Numbered from the stretch's first letter, positions 33,785-42,622 are shown. The stretch: DNA of 64,000 nucleotides from MED-G105 sp039814575 (GCA_039814575.1 JBCCAY010000014.1:29647-93646), one strand, 5' to 3'. Translations and numbers: made by a program. The notes: generated by a model from the letters alone, not told the origin.

Positions 33785-34123
33785 CTAGGCGATTATGTCC
33801 GGCGTCAGCGCTTCTCTAAGCTTGCTGATTTCATCTTTAATCTGCAGCTTCTTTTTCTTTAGGCGTGCAAGCACCAGCTGGTCGGCGCCCTGCTGCGCTT
33901 TCAGCGCTTCGATGGCCTTGTGCATATCGCTGTGATCCTGCTCTAAAAGAGCGATCCGCATCAAAAGCGCTTCGTCGTTCGCGCCGCCCGTCTCTTCGCT
34001 GTTCTCTTTTAACTGGGGGGCTGGCGTTTCGATGACGTCAAAGAGTCTCGCGCCGCCGCCGGTGTTTTCCGCCTCATTGTCCGTCTGATTGTCTGGTGGT
34101 CGGTCATTGTCGCTGGAAGCCAT
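33785..34123 (-). CDS. DUF465 (YdcH-like) protein with N-terminal extension
   Basis: A 112-residue protein whose C-terminal half is a DUF465 helical hairpin (LLMRIALLEQDHSDMHKAIE and VLARLKKKKLQIKDEISKLR), ending in LTPDIIA. The first 50 residues are acidic, Asn/Glu-rich and probably disordered, an addition to the usual 60-80-residue family length. The function is unknown. It is the last gene of a minus-strand group after ubiX and TIGR02444. Confidence 0.8.
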   Translation of the reverse strand: MASSDNDRPPDNQTDNEAENTGGGARLFDVIETPAPQLKENSEETGGANDEALLMRIALLEQDHSDMHKAIEALKAQQGADQLVLARLKKKKLQIKDEISKLREALTPDIIA

Positions 34124-34155
34124 AATTCTTCACATCCAATCACGTTGATCGACGG

Positions 34156-34761
34156 TTAATGAGGCTGCTTTAAAGACGCCGCGTAATCGACAACGGCGCG
34201 CGCTAAGTACTGCACAGTCCGCGATGGTCCATCTTCGCCCAAGGGTTCTAAATACGTTTTAAGATTGTCGGTAGCGGTAAATTCAAGATGGTCTTCGCGC
34301 TCATCTGGGCTGACCTTGCTGCTGACGGTGTCTGTTTTATCGATCGCGATCGTCGCGAGGATAAGACGTTGTTCAATGCGTTCGCTTGTCAGTTCCAGCG
34401 CCAATATACTTTCGCGAAGTTCGCCGGCGTCGCCAGGCAAATTTGCTGCGGCGTGTTTGAGGTGTTCACGCGCCGAACGCAAAGCGCTGGTGACGTTTTG
34501 ATTATAGTGCGCAACGCTTTCCGTTGCAGCGTTGACGTCCGTCTCAGAAAGGCGCTGGGGCGCGCACCACAAACACCAAAGAGCGATGTTCACATTCGCT
34601 CCTAGTTTGTTTTGTAAACCCAGCAGCGCCTTGGCGACGCCGTCCCTCGCGTAGAAATCTACCGACCAATGCCAAAACGCCGCCGCTTGGTGGGCGCTTT
34701 CTAGCGTTTCGGCGCCAGGTTGCGCGGCGCCGGGCAGAGGATGAGGAGGATCGTTCGTCAT
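34156..34761 (-). CDS. TIGR02444 family protein
   Basis: A 201-residue protein of the TIGR02444 family of conserved proteins. FWHWSVDFYARDGVAKALLGLQNK and NVNIALWCLWCA near the start are the recognisable segments; two Cys lie in CLWCA. It is all helical with no signal peptide. The function is unknown. It sits between ubiX and a DUF465 gene on the same strand. Confidence 0.82.
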   Translation of the reverse strand: MTNDPPHPLPGAAQPGAETLESAHQAAAFWHWSVDFYARDGVAKALLGLQNKLGANVNIALWCLWCAPQRLSETDVNAATESVAHYNQNVTSALRSAREHLKHAAANLPGDAGELRESILALELTSERIEQRLILATIAIDKTDTVSSKVSPDEREDHLEFTATDNLKTYLEPLGEDGPSRTVQYLARAVVDYAASLKQPH

Positions 34762-34814
34762 CTATTAAAACAATCGAAGAAGAGAGCTTCGGTTCGTGCG
34801 GGGATCGCGTTCGC

Positions 34815-35399
34815 CTATTTGCGAGCGCCTTTTTTAAGGTCTTCGCCCCAACGTTTCACAAGATCTGAATTAAGACCTAACAAGTCGAGCGTTCGGCCTA
34901 CGGATTGATCGACGATATCATCGACGCTTTTTGGTTCTGCGTAAAACGCCGGCAAGGGCGGCGCGATGATGGCGCCCATTTCTGCGAGCGTCGTCATTGT
35001 GCGTAAATGACCAAGGTGAAAAGGCGTCTCGCGCACCATTAGAACCAGTCGGCGGCGTTCTTTCAAAACCACGTCCGCTGCGCGCGTTAGGAGATTGCTG
35101 GTGACGCCGGTTGCGATCTCGGACATGGTTTTGATGGAGCACGGAGCAATCACCATACCGATTGTTTGAAAAGACCCCGATGAAATCGGCGCGCCGACGT
35201 CGCCGATCGCGTACCGAAAATCGCTCAATTTTTCGAAATCGGCGACACTTTGTCCGAGTTCGTATCGGATCGTCATTTCCGCTGCTTTCGTGACGACAAG
35301 ATGTGTTTCAATCCCCGCCGAACGAAGTGCGTCAAGACAGCGCCGTCCATAGATAACGCCGGATGCGCCGGTTACGCCAAGGATTGCTCTGGATGTCAT
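34815..35399 (-). CDS. ubiX: Flavin prenyltransferase UbiX
   Basis: A 194-residue UbiX that attaches a dimethylallyl group to reduced FMN, making the prenylated flavin used by UbiD decarboxylase in ubiquinone synthesis. GVTGASGVIYGRRCLDAL at the start, the SSGSFQTIGMVIAPCSIKTM loop and RETPFHLGHLRTM are diagnostic. It is the first gene of a three-gene minus-strand group. No ubiD is in this window. Confidence 0.95.
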   Translation of the reverse strand: MTSRAILGVTGASGVIYGRRCLDALRSAGIETHLVVTKAAEMTIRYELGQSVADFEKLSDFRYAIGDVGAPISSGSFQTIGMVIAPCSIKTMSEIATGVTSNLLTRAADVVLKERRRLVLMVRETPFHLGHLRTMTTLAEMGAIIAPPLPAFYAEPKSVDDIVDQSVGRTLDLLGLNSDLVKRWGEDLKKGARK

Positions 35400-35562
35400 T
35401 TGCTTAATAATTTCTAAGGCTTAGACAAAAGTCTTATATCGCGAAAACGGCGTTTTATAACCTCTTTGTCATTGTTCGCCAATTGTCGCTTCGCCCTAAA
35501 GTTGTCGACAATTTTCGCCGATCATGATTTATTTATCGTGTTCAACCTTAGGAGGCGAGACT

Positions 35563-35745
35563 ATGGCGATAGAAGCTCACTTGCAATCACTAAGCCGTCG
35601 GCACCAAGAGTTAGAAATGGCGTTAACGAATGAACTGAAACACGCCGGCCCAGACGACACAAAAATGCATGAGCTCAAACGTCTCAAACTGAGAGTGAAG
35701 GACCAAATGGCCGAACTGAGGCGACGAAGCGATCCCCCTCGTTGA
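35563..35745 (+). CDS. DUF465 (YdcH-like) small protein
   Basis: A 60-residue DUF465 protein, two helices in a hairpin (LSRRHQELEMALTNELKH and MHELKRLKLRVKDQMAELR). The ATG at 35563 has a strong Shine-Dalgarno (TTAGGAGGCGAG); an upstream in-frame ATG at 35524 is not needed. Many alphaproteobacteria carry several such genes; their function is unknown. It is followed by a strong terminator hairpin. Confidence 0.9.
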   Translation: MAIEAHLQSLSRRHQELEMALTNELKHAGPDDTKMHELKRLKLRVKDQMAELRRRSDPPR

Positions 35746-35765
35746 CCCGTCTTAAAGAGTAGCGT

Positions 35766-35794
35766 AAAGCGCCGCCGGTTCGAGGCGGCGCTTT
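35766..35794 (+). terminator. Terminator hairpin after the small DUF465 gene
   Basis: AAAGCGCCGCC (35766-35776) and GGCGGCGCTTT (35784-35794) form a perfect 11-bp stem with a 7-base loop, followed by GTTATTT. It is 20 bases past the stop codon. Confidence 0.85.
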
Positions 35795-35857
35795 GTTATT
35801 TGGGGGGGCGTTAAATGTTTATGATGAGTTCTCTTAATCGAGCGGTTCGTCAGCAAG

Positions 35858-35887
35858 CAAACAATAGGTTTTCAAACAATAGGTTTT
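35858..35887. repeat. Exact 15-bp tandem duplication upstream of the degenerate SDR
   Basis: CAAACAATAGGTTTT occurs twice without mismatch (35858-35872 and 35873-35887). It lies in the 316-base gap 35746-36061, which otherwise holds only the terminator after the DUF465 gene and AT-rich DNA. Confidence 0.95.
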
Positions 35888-36061
35888 ATAGAGCGCCAGG
35901 AAAAGAAATCGTTTATAGCGCGATGTCAGTGTCGTAATTTCATTACGTGAGGCATGACTTTTGCTTTATCAACAGCGCAGAAACCTCTTCGATCTCTTTG
36001 TTTCCGTTCTCTCCACTGTTTCCAAAACATCTTATTCTTAAAAGGGCTGGGCACGAGCATC

Positions 36062-36847
36062 ATGGCCAAACGTTCCGTCATTATCACAAACGCCGCGACG
36101 CCGATCGGTGAAGCGTGCGTGCGGCGTTTTAGCGTTGCGGGCGATCGCTTGGTGCTTGTGGACGCCGATGAAGCGGCGGGGAGAGCCGCCGTTCAGTCAC
36201 TCGCGGAACAAAATCGCGAAGCTGTTTTTGTCGCCGCCGACCCGTCCGATAAGCTTGACGTACACAATATCGTCGCCGAAGCGATCGAAGGCGATGCGAC
36301 TATTGATGTGCTCATTCATAATCATGTGACATACAGCGCGAAGCCGTTTTCTGAATTATCGGCCGATGATCTCGACGCGGTTTATCAATCCGACGTGCGC
36401 GGCGCGTTCTACATGACGCAAGCGGTCATGAAGCAGATGGTGCGCGCTGCCGATGACGCCGCGGCGGCGAATGCGCCCGACGGCGCCATTGTGATGATAA
36501 TGGCGGACCCACGCGGCGGCGTGGGGGATGTGGCGTTCGCCGCGGCGCAAGGCGCGTTGCAGAGCATGGTCGGCGCTTTAGCCGCCGCGGGCGCAGCTTT
36601 CGGCGTGCGCACCAATGGCGTTCGGTTAGGGCCGGTGCGGAGTGATCTTTATGATGATGCTCAGTTAAAGGAGTTTTGTGAGAAAAGCTTGGTCGGCGCT
36701 GCGGGTGATCCGGCGGACGTCTCTGAGCTTTGTTATTTTCTCTCCTCGCCGGCGGCCGGTTATATTACTGGCTCAATAATTGACCTCAATGGCGGCGGCG
36801 TTGTGCTTTCTAAAGCTGAGAAATACAGCAGCGAGACAGAAGCTTAA
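36062..36847 (+). CDS. SDR-fold protein lacking catalytic residues
   Basis: A 261-residue SDR-fold protein. Aligned by eye with intact members (such as the 3-hydroxybutyrate dehydrogenase in this window), the catalytic YxxxK is FAAAQ (Y to F, K to Q), the cofactor motif TGxxxGIG is TNAATPIG and NNAG is HNHV. The C-terminal AGYITGSIIDLNGGG is still SDR-like. It therefore probably binds a ligand or partner rather than catalysing. The start at MAKRSV is chosen because the upstream extension looks non-coding. Function unknown; it may be a regulator or scaffold. Confidence 0.85.
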   Translation: MAKRSVIITNAATPIGEACVRRFSVAGDRLVLVDADEAAGRAAVQSLAEQNREAVFVAADPSDKLDVHNIVAEAIEGDATIDVLIHNHVTYSAKPFSELSADDLDAVYQSDVRGAFYMTQAVMKQMVRAADDAAAANAPDGAIVMIMADPRGGVGDVAFAAAQGALQSMVGALAAAGAAFGVRTNGVRLGPVRSDLYDDAQLKEFCEKSLVGAAGDPADVSELCYFLSSPAAGYITGSIIDLNGGGVVLSKAEKYSSETEA

Positions 36848-36901
36848 CTGTCTGAGAACCGTCCGACGACCTCATTAAACGCCGCCGGACAATGTTCCTG
36901 G

Positions 36902-37618
36902 CTATTCTTTTTCTTGTTCCGACGTACCGAAGTTTGCAAACACGGAATCGGCGTCGATCGGCGCTTGTTCTTTGTTGGTGTCCGCTGGCGGCGGCGTTGC
37001 GAAATCCGGTGAAAGCGTCGGCGTTGGTTCCGGCGTCACTGTATCTTCCGTCGGCGTCAGGGTCGGGCTCGAATCGGCTGGGGCTAGCTTCGCCGCTTTC
37101 GCAGCCGCCTTTTTGACCGCCGCGTCGAGATCGATTTGTGAACACAGGCCGAGCCCTACGGGGTCTTGCGGCGTGATGTTCGCAGAGTTCCAGTGCGTGC
37201 GATCGCGCACCGATTGAATGGTCGATTTCGTCGTGCCGAGGAGCCGTGAGATTTGCGCGTCTGTGACTTCCGGGTGATTGCGCACGATCCAGGCGATGGC
37301 GTCCGGCCGGTTTTGCCGCTTCGAAACCGGCGTATAGCGCGGCGCTTTCTTGCCGCGCTCCGCAACGATGGTCTTCGGCCGCGACAGCGCCATGCGATAG
37401 GAGGCGTCGTCTTGCGCTTTATCGATTTCTTCCCGCGTCAACTGGTTGCTGGTGATGGGATCGATGCCCCGGACGCCGACCGCTACATCGCCGTCAGCGA
37501 TGCCTTTCACTTGCAGCTCATGCAGACCGCAGAACGTCGCGATCTGCTCGAACGTCAGCGAGGTGTTGTCGATCAGCCAGACCGCTGTCGCGATCGGCAT
37601 AAGGGGTTGGTCGGCCAT
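36902..37618 (-). CDS. trcR: Cell-cycle transcriptional regulator TrcR (DUF1013)
   Basis: A 238-residue DUF1013 protein of the TrcR type. Two helix-turn-helix-like regions are visible: one near the N-terminus (LTFEQIATFCGLHELQVKGI) and one at about 110-140 (VTDAQISRLLGTTKSTIQSV). The last 80 residues are Pro/Thr/Ala-rich and probably disordered. The family is mostly alphaproteobacterial and linked to CtrA-type cell-cycle control. Its neighbour, a quinone oxidoreductase, matches the usual order. Confidence 0.88.
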   Translation of the reverse strand: MADQPLMPIATAVWLIDNTSLTFEQIATFCGLHELQVKGIADGDVAVGVRGIDPITSNQLTREEIDKAQDDASYRMALSRPKTIVAERGKKAPRYTPVSKRQNRPDAIAWIVRNHPEVTDAQISRLLGTTKSTIQSVRDRTHWNSANITPQDPVGLGLCSQIDLDAAVKKAAAKAAKLAPADSSPTLTPTEDTVTPEPTPTLSPDFATPPPADTNKEQAPIDADSVFANFGTSEQEKE

Positions 37619-37832
37619 GGGCGCTTCTCCAATAAGCTCGGGATCGAGCGCCCGCCTCTTCGGCGGACGCCGCGTTCGGTGCAGAAATTTTTAAGGAAAT
37701 CGCCGCGCCTACGCGTCACTTGAGGCTGATATAGGCCTGTTGGCCGCTAAGGCCAAGCCGGATAGGCGCAATCATGCTTGGATTGCGTGCGATCAGCCCT
37801 TTGTGCGGCGATAGACGCGAGTTTTGGACGTC

Positions 37833-38864
37833 TTAATCCATGGTCAGGACGATTTTTCCTAGATGATCGCCCGCTTCCATCATCCGGTGTGCTGCGGCCG
37901 CGTCATCGAGTGAAAACGTCTTATGGACGCGCGGTGTCACCGCGCCAGCTTCGATCAAAGGCCAGACTTTGTCTTTTAGGGCTTTTGCGACGGCGGCTTT
38001 TTCTTCCGCGTTGCGCGCCTTCATGGTCGAGCCGCTAATCGTCAAGCGTTTGCGCATCACCGCGAAAATATCCGTCTCGCCGCGCGCGCCTCTCAAAAAG
38101 GCGATGGAAACATGTCGTCCGCGTTCTTTCAAAACCCCGAGGTTCCGCGCGAAAAAGTCGCCCCCCGCCATATCAAGAACGACATCGACGCCGCCTTCAG
38201 CGGCGATTGCCGCATCCCACGGCTCAAACCCTTCTGGATCGTCATAGCGATAGGCGCCGTCAGCGCCGAGCGCCGTGATCGACGCGCATTTCTCCGCGCT
38301 TGACGCCGTCGCGAGGACGCGCGCGCCGAGGGCCTTGGCGAGAGCGATGGCGGTGACGCCGATGCCGCTCGTCCCGCCATGAACGAGAAGGGTCTCGCCG
38401 GCGGCGAGGCCTGCATCGTCAAAGACATTCGCCCAAACCGTGAAATAGGTTTCCGGCACGCCGGCGGCGGCTTCGAGCGACAGCCCCTTCGGAAGAGGAA
38501 GGCACGCGCCCGCGTCGACGCTCGCATATTCTGCGTAACCGCCTCCGGGCAACAGTGCACAAACCGCGTCGCCGAGGGCGAGGCGCGCCGCCGCATCGAC
38601 CTTCGAGCCGAGCCCGACAATCACGCCGGATGCTTCCAGGCCGGGCAGATCGCTTGCGCCGGGCGGCGGCGGATAAAGGCCCATGCGTTGCAAAACGTCC
38701 GGGCGATTGACGCCGGCTGCTGCGATTTTGATGAGCACTTCATTGTCCATGGGGCGGGGCGTCGGCCGCGTCGTCGGTCGCAGCATTTCGGGGCCGCCAG
38801 GGGCTTCTATCTCGATGGCGCGCATGGTCTCAGGCGGTTTTTCTATGGCTGTCGTCAAGGACAT
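37833..38864 (-). CDS. NAD(P)H quinone oxidoreductase, PIG3 type
   Basis: A 343-residue zinc-independent medium-chain dehydrogenase of the quinone oxidoreductase/PIG3 group. AAGVNRPDVLQRMGLYPPPPG is the group signature near residues 52-72, and VHGGTSGIGVTAIALAKALG carries the NADPH-binding AxxGxxG-like loop. It reduces quinones or enones with NADPH. AAGGAA lies directly before its ATG. It is upstream of trcR on the same strand, separated by 214 bases. Confidence 0.9.
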   Translation of the reverse strand: MSLTTAIEKPPETMRAIEIEAPGGPEMLRPTTRPTPRPMDNEVLIKIAAAGVNRPDVLQRMGLYPPPPGASDLPGLEASGVIVGLGSKVDAAARLALGDAVCALLPGGGYAEYASVDAGACLPLPKGLSLEAAAGVPETYFTVWANVFDDAGLAAGETLLVHGGTSGIGVTAIALAKALGARVLATASSAEKCASITALGADGAYRYDDPEGFEPWDAAIAAEGGVDVVLDMAGGDFFARNLGVLKERGRHVSIAFLRGARGETDIFAVMRKRLTISGSTMKARNAEEKAAVAKALKDKVWPLIEAGAVTPRVHKTFSLDDAAAAHRMMEAGDHLGKIVLTMD

Positions 38865-39008
38865 TTCCTTTCCGTCGGACTTCTAGATTGCGCTTCAAAC
38901 AAGAATTTCCCACAATTACAGGCGGCGGAAAAGATGGGCTTTGAAAGACGCGCTTTGACTGTGTCGAGACGCAAGCAAGCCTTCAGGAGTGAGGAGAGGA
39001 GGCGCGCT

Positions 39009-39203
39009 ATGGAAGAAGATCGTCCGACGGAGAAACCCGATTTCATCCTTTCCGGCTTGAAAAAACAGGATCTCTACGACTTATCCGTCGAAGACCTTGA
39101 GGCGCGCATTGAGAATCTCGCTGCGGAAATCGATCGTTGCCGCGCGCTCGTCGGAGATCGGTCGAGCAGTCGGGCCGCTGCTGAAAGTCTCTTCAAAAGC
39201 TAA
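39009..39203 (+). CDS. DUF1192 family protein
   Basis: A 64-residue DUF1192 protein. The core LYDLSVEDLEARIENLAAEI forms a short coiled coil, with RSSSRAAAESLFKS at the end. GAGGAGAGGAGG precedes the ATG; the long upstream in-frame extension is non-coding. The family is alphaproteobacterial and of unknown function. It is divergent from the quinone oxidoreductase gene and convergent with a DUF429 gene. Confidence 0.9.
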   Translation: MEEDRPTEKPDFILSGLKKQDLYDLSVEDLEARIENLAAEIDRCRALVGDRSSSRAAAESLFKS

Positions 39204-39233
39204 CCCTTACCAGAATGGCTGCAGGCAAAACAC

Positions 39234-39980
39234 TCAGCCCCATATCTCCATCACCAACCCGCGACGATCGCGTTTTTCATCGCTGAAGCGTAGGGCGTTA
39301 TTCGAGATCCTTGCTTGCGCCGAAAGACTTAAGACGGCGGCGTCGAGGATATCATCGTCGGCGAGCGCCGATTTCGTCGGCGTATGCTTGCGAAAGGCGG
39401 CTATCGCTTCGCGCGGATCGAGCCCCGCCTCGCGCAGTGCGCGTCGCCGCTCGCGCGCGCCTGCGTCGGTTCTTTTGGGGTGTCGGCACGGCGCGCCTGT
39501 CAGTCTCATAAAGCCAAGTTCCGGATGTCCTTCGCCGAGCCATGCTTGATCGTCCGGCGATAAAGCGGCGTCGAGCGCGCGGATTTTCGGCGTGATGTTC
39601 CAGGCTTGCTTTGATAGACCGCCGCCGGCGTCTGGTCCTTGCGCTTTGCCCCAAGCGTTGGCCGCGTGATAATCGTCGAAGTCCAGCATTGGCCGGCGCG
39701 GGGCGGCGAAAACACTCGACCGACGAGGCCCTAGCGATTTACGAGCGGCTGTTTCACACGCGCGCCGTCCCGAATCAGCAAGCCCGACTGGCATGTCGAT
39801 CATGGCGACGCAGTTTTGTCGACGCAGATAAGCGACGAGTGCGGCGGCCGTGTCGAAAATATGCGCTTCCAGGGCGTCGTCACGCAGTGATCGCTGCAAC
39901 AAAGCCCAGCCTGCGCGGCATCCGTCGACGCCGATAGCCCATTCTGGAGGGGGCAAACGTGTCGGGCGGCGGTCTGGCAC
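39234..39980 (-). CDS. DUF429 family protein
   Basis: A 248-residue protein of the DUF429 family, which has an RNase H-like fold. AIGVDGCRAGWALL at the start and AMIDMPVGLADSGRRACETAAR hold the acidic residues expected at that fold's active site; LSKQAWNITPKI, EGHPELGFMRLTG and ADDDILDAAVLS are family landmarks. A nuclease role has been proposed but is not established. It starts at GTG and is a single gene. Confidence 0.87.
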   Translation of the reverse strand: MPDRRPTRLPPPEWAIGVDGCRAGWALLQRSLRDDALEAHIFDTAAALVAYLRRQNCVAMIDMPVGLADSGRRACETAARKSLGPRRSSVFAAPRRPMLDFDDYHAANAWGKAQGPDAGGGLSKQAWNITPKIRALDAALSPDDQAWLGEGHPELGFMRLTGAPCRHPKRTDAGARERRRALREAGLDPREAIAAFRKHTPTKSALADDDILDAAVLSLSAQARISNNALRFSDEKRDRRGLVMEIWG

Positions 39981-40091
39981 GGGCGTTGCTCTCTTTTATC
40001 GGAATAAGCCGTATCTTGGACGGGGTTGGCGCTAGGTCGTTGTACCGGAGCGCCGGCGTCGGTAGAACAACGCCATTAAGGATAGAGATCG

Positions 40092-40604
40092 ATGAGCGAA
40101 ACGACGCAAACCCAGCCTTTCGAAACGAATCGGTCCGCCGAGTTCGTCCGCTCTGAACTCTTCGCACGCACGTTTCGCGAAGGCATGGCGCTCGTTGAAG
40201 ACACGGCGAACTATTTGGACGGCGAGGGGCGCGAAGCGTCAAAATCGCTCTCGCGGCACGGCGCGCTCGCCTATGCCGGCGCTTCGATGCGGTTAACAAC
40301 GCAGTTAATGCAGATTGCATCCTGGTTGTTGGTGCTCCGCGCGGTGCGCGAGGGCGATATCGAAGCCCAAGAAGCGCTCGACAAGAAATACCGTCTACCG
40401 GCCAAGGAACGTGGTCGTCCGGATAAACTTGAAGGGGAACTGCCACAAACGCTGACGACCCTGATTGAGACAGCCGATCAGCTTTACGATCGCATTGGGC
40501 GTCTCGATATTGAGTTGTTCAGCGACGCCGCGCCGACCACCTCGCGCGGCGACGCCGTCTCACAGCAGCGGGCGCTGCTCGACGCGTTTAAACAATCGTC
40601 TTAA
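40092..40604 (+). CDS. DUF1465 family protein
   Basis: A 170-residue DUF1465 protein: helical, with FREGMALVEDTANYLDGEGR and GASMRLTTQLMQIASWLLVLRAV as landmarks and IETADQLYDRIGRLDIEL near the end. The family is alphaproteobacterial and its function is unknown. It is divergent from DUF429 and convergent with rpmE. AAGGATAGAG precedes the ATG. Confidence 0.9.
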   Translation: MSETTQTQPFETNRSAEFVRSELFARTFREGMALVEDTANYLDGEGREASKSLSRHGALAYAGASMRLTTQLMQIASWLLVLRAVREGDIEAQEALDKKYRLPAKERGRPDKLEGELPQTLTTLIETADQLYDRIGRLDIELFSDAAPTTSRGDAVSQQRALLDAFKQSS

Positions 40605-40743
40605 CGAAAATATCTTGTTGCGAAGCGTGTAAACGCCGGACCGGTATACGCGATGTCGTCAGACGCAGCGACAGTGTCGCTCCGCGCGCGCAGACTCGTC
40701 TTCAGTTTCTGGGATTAAATCTTCGATCAAAAGCAATCGTTCG

Positions 40744-40760
40744 CCGCTCGGGGCGAGCGG
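40744..40760 (-). terminator. Terminator hairpin after rpmE
   Basis: CCGCTCG and CGAGCGG form a 7-bp stem with a 3-base loop, eight bases past the rpmE stop codon. On the minus strand it is followed by a weak T-containing stretch (TTGCTTTTG). A second palindrome, AGCGACAGTGTCGCT, lies at 40667-40681. Confidence 0.6.
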
Positions 40761-40767
40761 TAAGAGA

Positions 40768-40992
40768 TTACTTTTTGAGGCCGAAGGCGCCGAATTTCTG
40801 ATTAAATTTCGAGACGCGGCCGCGATCGAGCGCCTTGGCCGGTCCGCCGGTCCAAGCCGGGTGCGTCGACGGATCGATATCCAGCGACAGCGTTGCGCCG
40901 GGCTCGCCATAAGTTGAGCGCATTTCCACCGTCGAACCGTCGGTCATAACGACGTTAATCGTGTGGTATTCCGGGTGAATGTCTTTTTTCAC
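40768..40992 (-). CDS. rpmE: 50S ribosomal protein L31
   Basis: A 74-residue L31 starting at GTG (KKDIHPEYHTINVVMTDGST directly after it). THPAWTGG and the ending FNQKFGAFGLKK are typical. It lacks the CxxC zinc pair, so it is the zinc-independent (C-minus) form. An upstream in-frame extension of 18 residues is outside the family length. It is followed by a hairpin terminator. Confidence 0.94.
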   Translation of the reverse strand: MKKDIHPEYHTINVVMTDGSTVEMRSTYGEPGATLSLDIDPSTHPAWTGGPAKALDRGRVSKFNQKFGAFGLKK

Positions 40993-41444
40993 GGGTCCAG
41001 TTCTTTCCACGGTTCGTTCGTCGGTTATCTTCGCCGTCGATCCCATCGACGGTTCTTATGCGGCTCTCGTTCTTGGGATAAACCCGTCTCGGGATATACC
41101 CGTCGGTTAACGGCCGCACCGACACATTATTCCAATCAAGCCCGCGCGCTTACAACGACTGCGGCGCGAACTCAAGATCATTCCGGGCCGTTAAACAAAA
41201 ATATTGGTGCCGCGCCGTCAGAACGGCTTTTTTCCGTCACAAAGAGTTTACACCCTTTTCTCTACGTCTTCCCGTTTGGCGTCTGGCGCTGTTTCGGCGC
41301 GCGCAATAAGGTCCGGCTACGGGGAGGCCGCGTAGGATTAGGCGACAGTTGATCGCGCGCCGGCGTTCGGTCGGTGCTTAAGAGGCTGAATACGCATATG
41401 ATTGGTCATATCTTGCGGCGAATTTTGACGGTGATAGTAGGCGT
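40993..41444. other. Intergenic region between rpmE and the arylesterase-like gene
   Basis: No gene is supported in these 452 bases. A 16-bp imperfect tandem repeat lies at 41075-41090 and 41091-41106 (GGGATAAACCCGTCTC, then a copy with three changes), upstream of rpmE. Promoters for the divergent genes are expected here but none is clear by eye. Confidence 0.6.
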
Positions 41445-42512
41445 ATGATGTCCTTCTTTAGGGGCGTTTTAGCTCTAAGCGTTATCGCGGGTTGTCTCGT
41501 CGGCGCGGCGCTCCATTCTTTCAATCATTTTAAGACGGTTGAGAATCTCGTTGATCCGAGCTGCTTGCCGGTGACCGGCATCGCCGGACCGGAAGACTTA
41601 CAGATAGACGCGGCTTTGCAGCGCGTTTTTATTTCGTCCTTTGATCGTCGCGCGAAACCCGTGGCCGGCGCCCCGGTGCGCGGCGCCATCCATGTGGTGG
41701 CGATTGACGACCCGCTCGCGGCCTCAGCATGGCGTGACCGAACCGGCGGCGCGCCGGCGCGTTTCGAACCGCTGGGCCTTAGCCTCTATGATGACGGCGA
41801 GGTGAAACGCCTTTTCGTCGTTAACGCCGCTGTTAATGCGGTGGAGCTTTTCGATGTGGCCGAGAATGGCGATCTCGTTCACCTCGAAACACTGTCCGAA
41901 AGCCGACTAACGAGCGTCAACGATGTCGCTGCGGTTGGCCCTCGAAGCTTTTACGTTACGAACGACGTAGCGCCGGGCCGGGCTAGTCTCTTCGGCAAAC
42001 TGCAATTCGTCACAAAAGCGGCCACCGGGGCGCTCTACTACTATGACGGGTTAGCGTGGCGCACCGCCGCGCAAGATCTGCGCTTCGCGAACGGCGTTGT
42101 TGTTAATGCGGCCGGCACCCGGCTTTATCTCGCTGAAACGACGGGCATGACCTTGCGGATCTATGATCGTGATCCGGCGGTGGGTGTTCTTACATTGGCC
42201 GACACGGTGGCGCTGCCAGGGGCGGCGGACAATCTCAATATTGCCGATGACGGTGCTTTGCTGATTGGCGCGAACCCGAAACCATTGACCTTGCCGATGC
42301 ATCGCCAGTCGGCGGAGCGGCGATCGCCGTCCTTGGTGTTGCGATATCAGGACGATGTGGCGAGCGATGATCCCGGTGATCGCCTCGCGACCCTTTACCA
42401 GTCCGACGGCGAGCATCTGTCCGCGGCGACGGTCGCCGACGCATCTAACGGGAAGATGGTTGTCGGCGCGTTAGTCGACGACCGATTTCTTATTTGCTCT
42501 TTAAAGCCTTAA
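41445..42512 (+). CDS. Arylesterase/paraoxonase-like beta-propeller protein
   Basis: A 355-residue protein with an N-terminal membrane anchor or signal (about 5-25) and a six-bladed propeller related to paraoxonase and SMP-30 lactonases. GPEDLQID, TSVNDVAAVGPRSFYVTNDV, DLRFANGVVV and LYLAETTGMTLRIY are the blade motifs that carry the Asn/Asp/Glu calcium ligands. The likely activity is hydrolysis of lactones or aryl esters in the periplasm. It is a single plus-strand gene with no pathway neighbours. Confidence 0.82.
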   Translation: MMSFFRGVLALSVIAGCLVGAALHSFNHFKTVENLVDPSCLPVTGIAGPEDLQIDAALQRVFISSFDRRAKPVAGAPVRGAIHVVAIDDPLAASAWRDRTGGAPARFEPLGLSLYDDGEVKRLFVVNAAVNAVELFDVAENGDLVHLETLSESRLTSVNDVAAVGPRSFYVTNDVAPGRASLFGKLQFVTKAATGALYYYDGLAWRTAAQDLRFANGVVVNAAGTRLYLAETTGMTLRIYDRDPAVGVLTLADTVALPGAADNLNIADDGALLIGANPKPLTLPMHRQSAERRSPSLVLRYQDDVASDDPGDRLATLYQSDGEHLSAATVADASNGKMVVGALVDDRFLICSLKP

Positions 42513-42622
42513 TCACAAAAGCACGGCTTGGCGGCGGCTTCGCGCCTGCCGAGGTCGCGCCACAAATTGGCGTTGCATGGTAATATGCGCGCGGTCTCAA
42601 GAATGACGATTGAAAGGACGCC

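Noticed and set aside
38379..39008. Upstream in-frame extension of the DUF1192 gene
   Set aside because: It runs antisense through the quinone oxidoreductase gene, and the internal ATG has a strong Shine-Dalgarno and the family length.
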